64,000 nucleotides of DNA from Haloarchaeobius iranensis (GTDB lineage Archaea; Halobacteriota; Halobacteria; Halobacteriales; Natrialbaceae). The position numbers were made by a program, and so were the translations under genes. Location of the stretch: assembly GCF_900103505.1 (NCBI RefSeq), contig NZ_FNIA01000008.1, positions 66,489-130,488 on the forward strand. The letters run 5' to 3'. Positions within the stretch are counted from its first letter, which is position 1. Every line of letters begins with the position of its first letter. Below, in pieces: positions 7,655 through 15,709 of the stretch. The notes below the pieces were generated by a model. The model ran no database searches. It had not been told where the DNA came from and saw only the letters and a list, made by a program, of their open reading frames with translations.

Positions 7655-8326
7655 TTACCGTGGCTCGAACGAGTTCGCGACACGGTGGCAGATGTCGTGG
7701 TAGGCATCCGGGCAGGCGTCACCGATGCCCTGCTCTGCGAAGACCTCGAACTCGTACGTGGCGTCGTCGTCGGGGGCGCTGAAGATCCAGATATCCTGAG
7801 TGTCCGTCACGCGGTTGACTGCGGCGGTCCGTTCCCGGCCCTCGTAGGTGACGGTCGTGGCGGACCAGGAGTCGGACTCGGCGTACGCAGCGCCGGCGTC
7901 GCGCCCGTCGTCTACGATTCGCTCGCGGACGCTCAGGTACTGCTCGTACTGTGCGTCGTCGGACGCTGGGTAGCCAAAGCGGGTCAGCCGGCCACCGATA
8001 TCGTCGTCGTCCGTGACGACGACTTCGCCGCCGAGCGGGTAGAGGAACGTGTGGTCGAGCTCCCGGTCGCCCGGCTCGTATCGCCGGTCGGTGTCGCCGA
8101 AGGCGACGGCACAGCTGCCGGAAGGGCTGGTGTCTCCGGCCGGGTCCTCCGACTGCGTCGGGAGGCCGTCGGTCGTCGTTCCGGGAGCAGGCGTGTCCGT
8201 GGCGTCGGTGGCTCCGGCCGGCGCGTCGTCCGATGCTCCGTCGCTGTCGCCGAGGCAACCGGCGAGACCCGTGGCAGCCAGCGCAGCGAGGACCCGTCGC
8301 CGAGATGTAGTTGAACCAGTTGTCAT
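7655..8326 (-). CDS. Putative Tat-exported lipoprotein of unknown function
   Basis: 223 residues. The N-terminus carries S-R-R-R-V-L-A-A-L, a Tat motif, then A-G-C as lipobox, followed by a long Asp/Ala/Thr-rich low-complexity linker (about residues 26-70), as in many haloarchaeal surface lipoproteins. The distal domain contains three further cysteines (S-C-A-V, D-A-C-P, D-I-C-H), so one may be unpaired. I recognise no domain. It is a monocistronic minus-strand gene between decayed sequence and aIF-1A. Composition is normal for the genome, unlike the AT-rich lipoprotein nearby. Confidence 0.7.
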   Translation of the reverse strand: MTTGSTTSRRRVLAALAATGLAGCLGDSDGASDDAPAGATDATDTPAPGTTTDGLPTQSEDPAGDTSPSGSCAVAFGDTDRRYEPGDRELDHTFLYPLGGEVVVTDDDDIGGRLTRFGYPASDDAQYEQYLSVRERIVDDGRDAGAAYAESDSWSATTVTYEGRERTAAVNRVTDTQDIWIFSAPDDDATYEFEVFAEQGIGDACPDAYHDICHRVANSFEPR

Positions 8327-8452
8327 GACAGCCAGCGCTCACCCCCTGCTGATAACGGTATCGACTGGGAGACACGAACCGGCTGCGGTGCCGTCGCTCT
8401 CTCGTCAGCTTCGGTGAGAAGTCGGTCCCTCGGTCGACGCGCGGCGGCGGGT

Positions 8453-8737
8453 CTACTGGATGTGCCCTTCGGCGCGGAGCTGGTCGGCGTCCTGGCTGGT
8501 GTAGCGCCACTCGATGTTGGCCTTCTCGTCCTGCCAGGACCACGGCTCGACGAGCACCACGTCGTCTACTTCGATCCAGTTCCGGTACTTCATCCGGCCG
8601 GGGATTCGGCCGAGTCGCGTCTCGCCGTCCTGACAGTGGACGCGCACGTGGTTCCCACCGAGGTGCTCTGTCACTGTCGCGAACAGCTCGTCGTCGTTGG
8701 GCATCCGCAGGTTTCGCCGCTCTTCGTTTTCACTCAC
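8453..8737 (-). CDS. eif1A: Translation initiation factor aIF-1A
   Basis: 94 residues forming one S1-like OB fold. The typical features are an N-terminal basic/acidic tail followed by R-M-P-N-D-D-E-L-F, then V[17 protein letters not shown], W-I-E-x-D-D-V-V-L-V and the C-terminal W-R-Y-T. It binds the A site of the small ribosomal subunit and promotes initiator tRNA binding and start-codon selection. Length and motifs match archaeal IF-1A throughout, and the ATG gives the normal N-terminus. An essential housekeeping gene in an otherwise disturbed neighbourhood. Confidence 0.96.
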   Translation of the reverse strand: MSENEERRNLRMPNDDELFATVTEHLGGNHVRVHCQDGETRLGRIPGRMKYRNWIEVDDVVLVEPWSWQDEKANIEWRYTSQDADQLRAEGHIQ

Positions 8738-8902
8738 ACTCTCAATACGTCGGAACGACGGTTAAATCCTCCGAGAGAGAGTCCACCACCCATCCCTGGT
8801 CGACCGCCCGGCGCTACCGGAATCGAGAACCACGGCAGCACGTGTATCTGAGTCCCGAAACCGGGCGTCTGTCTTCTCGCACCGAAGCGCTTTCCTTTGA
8901 GA

Positions 8903-9264
8903 AATGGCGTCCAAGACCAGGGACTTCGCGAGGTGGTCGAGACGGTGCCGATGGAGATCGCGATACTGAACGCGTCCGGACCCACCGTCTACGAACGAGC
9001 ACTGGCGGCCGTTCGACCTCGAGAACGGCCTCGTGGCTGAACGACCTCGGCGAGAACTACCTCGACATCCTGCGTGAGGGGCCGGAGGAAACGGGCACCG
9101 AGAAGCTCAACGACGCCCTCCTGACGGTTCTCGAACGCGACGACAGCGTCCACCGGTTCGAGTACTCCTGTCACTCGGCGGCGGCGGACCGCTGGGTCGC
9201 GCTGTACGTCACCCCGCCGGTGGACGCTGGGGAGCGCTACGTCCACGTCGACCTGGTCGAGGAG
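8903..9264 (+). pseudogene. Frameshifted PAS-domain fragment (sensor or regulator remnant)
   Basis: Three successive frames assemble one haloarchaeal PAS domain. The first (from 8903) gives LREVVETVPMEIAILNASG. The next (from about 8991) gives TNEHWRPFDLENGL. The third (from about 9033) gives NDLGENYLDILREGPEE and continues to RFEYSCHSAAADRWVAL and [10 protein letters not shown]. Two frameshifts, no start and no downstream output domain make it a pseudogene. The fragment stops where the oppositely oriented cobT-like gene ends, suggesting that the rest was deleted at that junction. This accounts for most of the gene-free stretch 8738-9264. Confidence 0.65.
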
Positions 9265-10284
9265 TCACGGAACCTGACGACGCTCTCCCGCGGTCCGGGC
9301 GGCCAGCAGGTCGTCGACGAGGTCGACCACCGTCTCCCGGACCGTCGCCATCGGGAGGTCGTCGCGCGCGGCCATCGCGAGTGCGCCACCCATCCCGACG
9401 CCCTCCTTCGCCTCGCCGGCGACGTAGGCGTTCGTCGCCGGGTGGTCCAGCGCCGTGAAACCGGGATCAGTCGCACGGAGCGTCAGGCCCAGGTCGTCTG
9501 CGAGGCCGTGGACCGCCGCGCTGTCGTCGTCGGCCACGAACGACGTGGTCTCGAGTGACAGCGGTTCGTCGACGCCGGCGTGACGGGCGAGCGCTGCAGC
9601 GGCGGCGAGCTGGGTTCCCCCGGCGAGCCTGACCGTGGTACCCGCCTCGCTCGCACCGACGACGACCCCGGCGACGACCGCGAGGACGGGGTCCCCGACG
9701 CGCCGCACGGCCCGGACGGGTTCGCCGGCCGCTCCACCGGGCGCGAGGTCGCTCGTCGCGAGCGCCGCGTCGACGACACGTCGCTTCCGCGGCAGCGGGT
9801 TCTCCGGGAGCGACGAGGAGACGGCGGGCCGCTCGCCCAGCGCAGTCAGCACGCCGAGCGCCGTGGTCGTGCCCCCGGGGATGGACTCCGCGACTGCGAT
9901 TTCGTCGTCGGGGAGGCCGGCGGCGAACGACCGCGCTCGCTCGAACAGCCGCTCCGCGTCCGGCACCGGGTCGACGTCCCTGATATCGGCGCCCGGGCCG
10001 TCTCCGATGTCCACGGTCGGTGCGGCAGTCGGCCGCGCCAGCCCGGCGTCGATGGCGGTCACGTCGAAGCCGACGTGCTCGCGCACCGCGCGGGTGACGA
10101 CCGCCGGCGTGGGACAGCCCGTCGGGCTGACCGGGACGACCGGCGACTGGACCGGCTCGCCGTAGTCCAGTATCTCCAGGTCCGCACTCGGGGTGTGGCG
10201 GAGGGCGTCCGCGTCGGCACCGGCGGCGCTGATACCGTCGATGGCCGCCGTCCGCGTCGACCCCGCGACCACGACGAGCCTCAT
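9265..10284 (-). CDS. cobT: CobT-like nicotinate mononucleotide-dependent phosphoribosyltransferase (UPF0284 type)
   Basis: 339 residues from the ATG at 10284 (MRLVVVAG); a GTG 15 nt upstream is less likely. The protein resembles the archaeal CobT-like/UPF0284 family, with S-P-T-G-C-P-T-P early, [13 protein letters not shown] in the middle, [14 protein letters not shown], and near the C-terminus [13 protein letters not shown]. Bacterial CobT activates the lower ligand of cobalamin. The archaeal paralogue is thought to act in the same pathway, but its exact substrate is less certain. A B12 role would fit the B12-dependent methylmalonyl-CoA mutase later in the window. Divergent from nhaC. Confidence 0.85.
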   Translation of the reverse strand: MRLVVVAGSTRTAAIDGISAAGADADALRHTPSADLEILDYGEPVQSPVVPVSPTGCPTPAVVTRAVREHVGFDVTAIDAGLARPTAAPTVDIGDGPGADIRDVDPVPDAERLFERARSFAAGLPDDEIAVAESIPGGTTTALGVLTALGERPAVSSSLPENPLPRKRRVVDAALATSDLAPGGAAGEPVRAVRRVGDPVLAVVAGVVVGASEAGTTVRLAGGTQLAAAAALARHAGVDEPLSLETTSFVADDDSAAVHGLADDLGLTLRATDPGFTALDHPATNAYVAGEAKEGVGMGGALAMAARDDLPMATVRETVVDLVDDLLAARTAGERRQVP

Positions 10285-10424
10285 GGCGTCCTCACCCACC
10301 GCGTCGGGTCGTCATCGCCCAAGACCCGGTCCCGGCTCGCTCGAAACATCACTACGCCGTATCTAGCACAACTTCACTTTAATTAGTCGGTCGTCGGCGG
10401 TCGCTTCGCGGCCAGGAGGGCGAC

Positions 10425-10439
10425 CACCCCGGCGGGGTG
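10425..10439. repeat. Perfect hairpin CACCCC-GGC-GGGGTG in the cobT/nhaC intergenic region
   Basis: Six-base inverted arms around a 3-nt loop, about 23 nt upstream of the nhaC TATA box and about 140 nt upstream of the cobT start. It could be an operator or a transcript hairpin; GC-rich DNA also produces such repeats by chance. Confidence 0.35.
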
Positions 10440-10461
10440 CCGGGCATGGACGGGAAAACTC

Positions 10462-10467
10462 TTTAAA
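10462..10467 (+). promoter_or_regulatory. TATA-like element of nhaC
   Basis: TTTAAA lies 23-28 nt upstream of the ATG at 10490, the spacing expected for a leaderless transcript. It decides against the in-frame GTG at 10469, which falls between the box and the expected transcription start. Confidence 0.55.
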
Positions 10468-10489
10468 CGTGACTCGGGGTTTATGGGCC

Positions 10490-12208
10490 ATGGTATCCGG
10501 AATCGAGGCGGGCTGGATGTCGGTCGTTCCGGCACTCGTGGCCATCAGCCTGGCCTGGAGCACGCGTGATGCACAGATCGGCCTGTTTATCGGGGTGGTG
10601 GTCGCCGGGATGGTGTACGGCGCACTGAACCCGGCCTCCGTCGGGGTTCCGGCGGACCTGATAACCGCTGGCCCGGAGATACTGGAGGTCGCACCGCAAG
10701 GCGACGGCGATCCGTGGTCCGTCGGGCTGGGTGGAGTGCTGCTCGGATTCGTGTTCGGTCTGAAGGCGGTCCCCGAGATAATCGCCACGGCACCGCTGTT
10801 CGGGCCCTGGTACGTCGAGAACGTCCTGCTGGCAATCTTCGCTATCGGCGGCATGATCGGCCTGATGATCCGCTCGGGTGCCATCCAGGGCGTCCTCGAG
10901 GCACTGAGCGAGCGGGTCGACGACGCCGCTGACGCCGAGAAGGCGGCGTTCCTCGCGGGTATCGCCGTCCACATCGACGACTACTTCAACTGCCTGGTGG
11001 TCGGCTCGATGATGCGTCCGCTGACCGACCGGTTCAACGTCTCGCGGGCGAAGCTCGCCTACTACGTCGACTCCGCGGGCTCGCCCGCCGCTCGGCTCGC
11101 GTTCTACTCGACGTGGGGCGCGGCGATGGTCGGCTTCATCGGCGGTGGACTCGAGAACGCGGCCTCTCGCGGCTCGCTCCCCGCGGGCATGAGCGAGTTC
11201 GTCGTGGACGGTGAGGCGGTCACCGGTGCTATCTGGCCGCTCTTCTTCAACACGCTGTTCACCGGCTTCTACTCGTGGGTCGCCCTCGGGCTCGCGGCGC
11301 TGGTCGCCTGGCAGATCGCGCCCAACTTCCTCGAGATGGGCGAAGAGGAGTCCCGTGCCCGTGCCGGCGAGGGCGTCATCGGCGAGGACGCCGACCCGAT
11401 GATCTCCGAGGAGATGGACAGCTACCAGGTGTACGAGGGTGCGAACCCGAACTGGGTGAACTTCGCCGTCCCCATCCTGACGATGATCGTCGTCGGGCTC
11501 GGGGCGATGTTCTGGCGGGCGAGTCCCGTCGTCTACGTCGTCGGCAAGAGCGGGACCGAACTGCTCGCGCTCGGGAGCTGGCAGCTCATCCTCCCGCCCA
11601 CGGGACCGTGGTCGTTCAACATCGGCGGGGTCCGGCTCGGCGTCGCCTCCATCTCGGCGCTCGCCCTGGCGTTCATCATGTACCGGCTGCAGGGGAACGT
11701 CCCCTCGCTGAAGGACGGCACCGACGCGACGCTCGTCGGGTTCAAGGGCATCCTGCTCGCGGCGGTCATCCTGATGTTCGCGAGCTCCATCCAGAACGCC
11801 GTCTCCCTGCTCGGCATCGGTGCGTTCATCACCGAGACGTTCGGCGACATCCCCGCGTTCATCGTCCCAGTCGCGGTGTTCGCGACGACCAGCTTCGTCA
11901 GCTTCTCCGACGGCTCGTCCTGGTCGACCTACGGTATCATGTTCCCCATCGCCATCCCGCTCGCGTTCGCCACGGGTGCGAACCTGCCGCTCGTGCTCGG
12001 GGCCGTGTTCAGCGGCGGTATCTTCGGTGACCACACGTCGCCCATCAGCGACACGACGGTGCTGGCGTCCTCGACCTCCGGCAGCGACCACATGGTCCAC
12101 GTCCGGTCGCAGATCCCCTACGCGCTCATCAGCGCCGGGGTGGCCGCACTGCTGTTCCTCGTGCTCGGGCTCGTTCTCCCCGAGAGCTTCCGGGTCATCC
12201 CCTACTGA
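10490..12208 (+). CDS. nhaC: NhaC-family Na+/H+ antiporter
   Basis: A 572-residue integral membrane protein with about a dozen hydrophobic segments, predicted to exchange Na+ for H+ for pH and sodium homeostasis. Family-like motifs are H-I-D-D-Y-F-N-C-L-V-V-G-S-M-M-R-P near residues 161-177 and G-I-F-G-D-H-T-S-P-I-S-D-T-T-V-L near 510-525, the latter typical of NhaC-type ion transporters. An acidic cytoplasmic loop (about 280-310, EEESRAR and following) is a haloarchaeal feature. The start at 10490 agrees with the TATA position. The members of this superfamily are hard to tell apart, so the transported ion is inferred. Confidence 0.87.
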   Translation: MVSGIEAGWMSVVPALVAISLAWSTRDAQIGLFIGVVVAGMVYGALNPASVGVPADLITAGPEILEVAPQGDGDPWSVGLGGVLLGFVFGLKAVPEIIATAPLFGPWYVENVLLAIFAIGGMIGLMIRSGAIQGVLEALSERVDDAADAEKAAFLAGIAVHIDDYFNCLVVGSMMRPLTDRFNVSRAKLAYYVDSAGSPAARLAFYSTWGAAMVGFIGGGLENAASRGSLPAGMSEFVVDGEAVTGAIWPLFFNTLFTGFYSWVALGLAALVAWQIAPNFLEMGEEESRARAGEGVIGEDADPMISEEMDSYQVYEGANPNWVNFAVPILTMIVVGLGAMFWRASPVVYVVGKSGTELLALGSWQLILPPTGPWSFNIGGVRLGVASISALALAFIMYRLQGNVPSLKDGTDATLVGFKGILLAAVILMFASSIQNAVSLLGIGAFITETFGDIPAFIVPVAVFATTSFVSFSDGSSWSTYGIMFPIAIPLAFATGANLPLVLGAVFSGGIFGDHTSPISDTTVLASSTSGSDHMVHVRSQIPYALISAGVAALLFLVLGLVLPESFRVIPY

Positions 12209-12233
12209 GCCGGGAGCAACCGCGGTTCGATAC

Positions 12234-13553
12234 TCAGTCGTCGCCGGGGTCGATACCGAGCTCGCTGTTCACGAGGTCGACCGCGTTCCGCACGGCTCCG
12301 ACCGACGAGAGGTAGCCGCCGCCGACGGTCGCCTTCAGCGCCAGCGCGGCCGTTCCCGTGAACACAGTCGGCCCGACCTGTGCGACCGCGCCGTCGCCGA
12401 CCGAGACGAGCCAGCCCGGTGAATCGAAGTCGAACCGGTCGAGCCGCGGGTCGAAGTCGCCCGGGTCGCCGTCGCGCAGGTGGTCGACCATCCGGTCGAT
12501 GTTCTCCGCGGCGACACGGGCGGCGCGGATGGCCGACTGGGAGCTCGCCGGGACGGCCTCGCCGTCGTCGTCGACCATCCGGGCGGCGTCGCCGACCACG
12601 AACGTCGTCCGGTCGAGCGAGAGCGTGCTCCGGACGACCGGTCGGTCGCCCGCCATCGCGTCCGGCCCGCGGATGCCGCCGGTCCAGATGAACTGGTCGT
12701 ACTCGATGGTCGTGCCGTCCGCGAGGTGGACCGCGTCCGCGGTCGCGCGCTCGACCGTCGCGCCCGTCTGCACGTCGACGCCGCGCTCGACGAGTTCGTC
12801 GTGGACCGCGCGCTGGAAGCGCTCGGGGAAGTTCGGCGCGACGCTGTCGAACTGTTCGAGCAGCGTCACGGTCACGCCCTCCTCGGGCAGCGTGTCGACC
12901 TCGCCGAAGTCCTCGAACCCCTGGTCGAACTCGTCGTCCGTCGGCCCGACCGCGTCGACGGCCTCGTCGGTCTCGGACTCGGCGTCGGCCTCGTCGAGCG
13001 AGATGCGGACCTCCTCCTGTTCGGCCGCCTCCGCCTGCGCCGTCGCCTCGCGGTCGTCCGCGGCGACCTGTGCCAGCTCGCCGGCGACCTGTACGCCGGA
13101 GAGGCCCGCGCCACCGACGACGACGTGGCCGTCGCGCTCGCGCACCGCGTCGAACTCCTCGCGGATGTGGGTGGCGTGTTCGAGGCGCTTCAGGGGCGTC
13201 GCGTGCTCCTCGACACCCGGAAGGTCGTAGAACGCGGTCTCCGCACCGAGACAGACCGCGGCCACGTCGTAGGACAGGGTCGTCCCGTCCGCGAAACGGA
13301 CGACGCGGTCCCCGCGGTCGACCTCGGTGACGCGACGCTCGCGCACCTCGGCACGGTCCACGAGGTCGGTCAGCGGGATGGTGATGACGTCGGCGAGGGA
13401 GGGACGGCGGACGAGCCGATGGAGCTCGTGCTGGACGAGGTGGACCCCCGTATCGTCGACGAGGACCAGCTCCACGTCCTCCGGGAGCCGCTTCTCGAGC
13501 TGCTTCGTGAGTGTGACACCGGCGTAACCGGCACCGAGTACGGCGACTCGCAT
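12234..13553 (-). CDS. FAD-dependent NAD(P)H dehydrogenase, NDH-2-like
   Basis: 439 residues with two Rossmann folds: G-A-G-Y-A-G-V near residue 7 for FAD, and V-V-G-G-A-G-L-S-G-V-Q-V-A-G-E-L near 145-160 for NAD(P)H. The flavin-binding F-V-V-G-D-A-A lies in the C-terminal part. This is the layout of type II (non-pumping) NADH dehydrogenases and related disulfide oxidoreductase-fold flavoproteins. An unusual acidic insertion of about 45 residues (around 170-220) interrupts the NAD domain. No transmembrane helix is obvious, so membrane association would be peripheral. It could pass NADH electrons to menaquinone, bypassing the complex-I-like enzyme also in this window, though other acceptors are possible. 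Confidence 0.83.
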   Translation of the reverse strand: MRVAVLGAGYAGVTLTKQLEKRLPEDVELVLVDDTGVHLVQHELHRLVRRPSLADVITIPLTDLVDRAEVRERRVTEVDRGDRVVRFADGTTLSYDVAAVCLGAETAFYDLPGVEEHATPLKRLEHATHIREEFDAVRERDGHVVVGGAGLSGVQVAGELAQVAADDREATAQAEAAEQEEVRISLDEADAESETDEAVDAVGPTDDEFDQGFEDFGEVDTLPEEGVTVTLLEQFDSVAPNFPERFQRAVHDELVERGVDVQTGATVERATADAVHLADGTTIEYDQFIWTGGIRGPDAMAGDRPVVRSTLSLDRTTFVVGDAARMVDDDGEAVPASSQSAIRAARVAAENIDRMVDHLRDGDPGDFDPRLDRFDFDSPGWLVSVGDGAVAQVGPTVFTGTAALALKATVGGGYLSSVGAVRNAVDLVNSELGIDPGDD

Positions 13554-13664
13554 GGCTCACCCTTGGGTCTGGGACTCCTTAGCCAGCCGGGTCGGTGAAC
13601 CGTCCGTGTCCGACCGCCCGTCGAGACCGAAAGAGCGTAAAACGGGGACGGCGAACCGGTGGGT

Positions 13665-14384
13665 ATGCTCCCCCGGTTCGTCGGTCGGCTCGGCCCCGCC
13701 GACGCGGTGACGACCGCCAACGCCGCACTCGGGTTCGTGGCCGTCGTCGTCGCGTTCAGCGACGTCGAACTCGCCGCGCGGCTCGTGCTGCTCGGGGCCA
13801 TCGCCGACGGGCTGGACGGCGTCGTCGCGCGCTACGCCGGCGGCTCGCAGGTCGGCCCGTACCTCGATTCGCTGGCGGACGTGGCGACGTTCTGTGTCGC
13901 GCCGGCGGTGCTCGTCTACGCGACGGTCGACGCCGCGTGGGTGGTCTCCTTCGACCCGCTCACCGCCAGGACCGCCGCGACGGCGGTACTGCCGGCGCTG
14001 TTCGTCGCCATGGGCGTCGTCAGGCTCGGGATGTACACGGCCTACGACGCCGCCGACGAGTACACCGAGGGCGTGCCGACGACGCTCGCCGCGACCATCA
14101 TCGGCTCGACGGTGCTCTGTGGCGTCCACGACCCGACGCTGCTGCTCGTCGGCACCGCCGCCTTCGTCTATCTGATGGTCTCGACCATCCGCTACCCGGA
14201 CCTGCTCGCCCGCGATGCCCTCATCATGGGCGTCGTCCACGCCCTCGCCGTGCTCGTCCCGTACCAGTTCGGACGCACCTTCCCGTGGGCGTTGCTCACC
14301 CTGGGCCTCGCGTACCTCGTCGCAGGGCCTCTGTTCTACTGGCGTGGCGGGTGGGCCGTCACGAAATTGTATGGAAACGCTTAG
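13665..14384 (+). CDS. pssA: CDP-alcohol phosphatidyltransferase, probably archaetidylserine synthase
   Basis: 239 residues, almost entirely membrane helices. The diagnostic D-G-x2-A-R-x8-G-x3-D-x3-D motif is present as D-G-V-V-A-R-Y-A-G-G-S-Q-V-G-P-Y-L-D-S-L-A-D, whose aspartates bind the metal ions and the CDP-archaeol substrate. In haloarchaea the PssA homologue makes archaetidylserine, a precursor of archaetidylethanolamine needed for archaeosortase-dependent lipid anchoring of surface proteins. I chose the ATG at 13665 over a GTG 6 nt upstream. The head-group alcohol (serine rather than glycerol or inositol) is inferred from similarity to PssA and is not certain. Confidence 0.85.
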   Translation: MLPRFVGRLGPADAVTTANAALGFVAVVVAFSDVELAARLVLLGAIADGLDGVVARYAGGSQVGPYLDSLADVATFCVAPAVLVYATVDAAWVVSFDPLTARTAATAVLPALFVAMGVVRLGMYTAYDAADEYTEGVPTTLAATIIGSTVLCGVHDPTLLLVGTAAFVYLMVSTIRYPDLLARDALIMGVVHALAVLVPYQFGRTFPWALLTLGLAYLVAGPLFYWRGGWAVTKLYGNA

Positions 14385-14438
14385 GGAGACGCTGGCCCGA
14401 CACTCGCGCATGAACGTGACGGTAACGGGTGGTACCCT

Positions 14439-15671
14439 ATGAGCGAGGACGAGGGCGACGCCGGCGACGAGAGCAGCGAGGAGGTCGCTGTCGCGGACGT
14501 CGAGTCCCTGCGCGAGCGCCTCGACGCCATCAGCGAGGCCCTGGACGCAGCCGAGACCGAGCCGGAGCTCGACGAGGTCGAGGCAGACATCGAGGCCCTC
14601 GAGGAGGACCTCGAGGCCGCCGAACTCCCCGAGCCGGACGACGAGGACGAGGAGGACCCCGCCGAGGCACTCGAGAGCGACCTCTCCGAGGCGCGTGACG
14701 ACCTCGAAGAGCAGCGCGGCCCCTACGGCGAGGACATCGTCGCGAACGTCGAGGAGGCACGGTCCACGGTCGCGGACACGCGCTGGACGGAGGACGGCGA
14801 GCCCGACGTCCTCGACGCCGTGAACGACTTCCTCGGCATGGACCTGCTCGATGTCAGCGGGGGCGCGGACAGCATCGAGGACGCCGAGACGTTCCTCGAG
14901 GACGCCGCCGCCACCGTCGAGGCGATGGCGCTCGACGCCGACGACGACGCCGAGGACATCGCGAGCCTGCTGGAGGCCAGCGAGACGCTGCTCGCCGGGC
15001 TCGAGGACGCCGAGGAGTGGGACGACCTCTCCCAGAGGGAGATGCTCGACTACCACGGCTTCTACGACGTCGTCGACCACCGCAAGGACTTCCCGCCGGA
15101 GTGGAACGCCATCAAGACCTTCGAGCGCGACATGGACGCCGAGAAGATCCTCATCGGGCTCGACATGTTCGAGTCCGACTTCATGGAGCGCCACTGCCTC
15201 GAGTCCCTGGAGAACTTCGGGCCCGAGGAGGCGCTCGACCCCATGCTGCAGCGCGCCCAGCGCCGCGACAAGAAGGCCATCAGCATCCTCGGCAAGATCG
15301 GCAGCGACGAGCCCGTCGAGACGCTCGTCGAGTACGTCGACGCCGACTCCGACAAGGAGCTCCAGAAGGTGACCTTCCGCGCGCTCGGCGAGATCGGCAG
15401 CGAGGAGGCGACCCAGGCAATCGCGGACAAGCTCGTCGCCGAGGACGCGATGACCCGCTCGCGGGCCGCCCGGTCGCTCGGCCTCATCGGCGACACCCGC
15501 GCCGTCGAACCGCTCGCGGATGTCCTCGAGAACGACGAGGACGACACGGTCCGCTCCAGCGCCGCGTGGGCGCTGAACCGCATCGGCACCGAGGCTGCGC
15601 TCGACGCCGTCGCCGAGTACACCGACGACCGCTCCTTCCTCGTCCAGGAAGAGGCGAAGAAGGCGGTCTGA
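14439..15671 (+). CDS. HEAT-repeat protein with acidic coiled-coil N-terminus
   Basis: 410 residues. Residues 1-95 are highly acidic and heptad-like (L-x-x-R-L-D-A-I-S-E-A-L, then I-E-A-L-E-E-D-L), suggesting a coiled coil. The C-terminal half (about 255-410) contains HEAT/PBS-lyase-like repeats with the usual A-x-x-x-L-G-x-I-G-(S/D) periodicity: I-S-I-L-G-K-I-G, A-L-G-E-I-G, S-L-G-L-I-G, A-L-N-R-I-G. Such repeats form solenoids that bind other proteins. No catalytic motif is seen. It is intracellular, with no signal or membrane helix. Partner and role are unknown; the gene follows pssA by 54 nt and may be cotranscribed. Confidence 0.85.
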   Translation: MSEDEGDAGDESSEEVAVADVESLRERLDAISEALDAAETEPELDEVEADIEALEEDLEAAELPEPDDEDEEDPAEALESDLSEARDDLEEQRGPYGEDIVANVEEARSTVADTRWTEDGEPDVLDAVNDFLGMDLLDVSGGADSIEDAETFLEDAAATVEAMALDADDDAEDIASLLEASETLLAGLEDAEEWDDLSQREMLDYHGFYDVVDHRKDFPPEWNAIKTFERDMDAEKILIGLDMFESDFMERHCLESLENFGPEEALDPMLQRAQRRDKKAISILGKIGSDEPVETLVEYVDADSDKELQKVTFRALGEIGSEEATQAIADKLVAEDAMTRSRAARSLGLIGDTRAVEPLADVLENDEDDTVRSSAAWALNRIGTEAALDAVAEYTDDRSFLVQEEAKKAV

Positions 15672-15677
15672 ACGCAC

Positions 15678-15693
15678 CCTTCTTGTAGGAAGG
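15678..15693 (+). terminator. Small hairpin downstream of the HEAT-repeat gene
   Basis: CCTTC (15678-15682) and GAAGG (15689-15693) form a 5-bp stem around TTGTAG, just after the stop codon and before the next gene. There is no T-tract, so a terminator role is tentative. Confidence 0.25.
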
Positions 15694-15709
15694 CGGGGCC
15701 AGACCCCGC

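Noticed and set aside
8738-9264. Intact sensor gene in the aIF-1A-cobT gap
   Set aside because: The PAS similarity is spread over three frames with no start codon or output domain, so it is a pseudogene.
5922-10500. att-type repeat of the tRNA-Arg 3' end
   Set aside because: I looked for the last bases of the tRNA (around TCCTGCAGCGCCC) downstream and saw no convincing copy, so integration is only suspected.
10481-12100. Long minus-strand open frame antisense to nhaC
   Set aside because: Arg/Asp/Gly-rich composition with no domain, a typical shadow of a GC-rich gene; similar shadows occur antisense to nuoL, agl23, purK and the HEAT-repeat gene.
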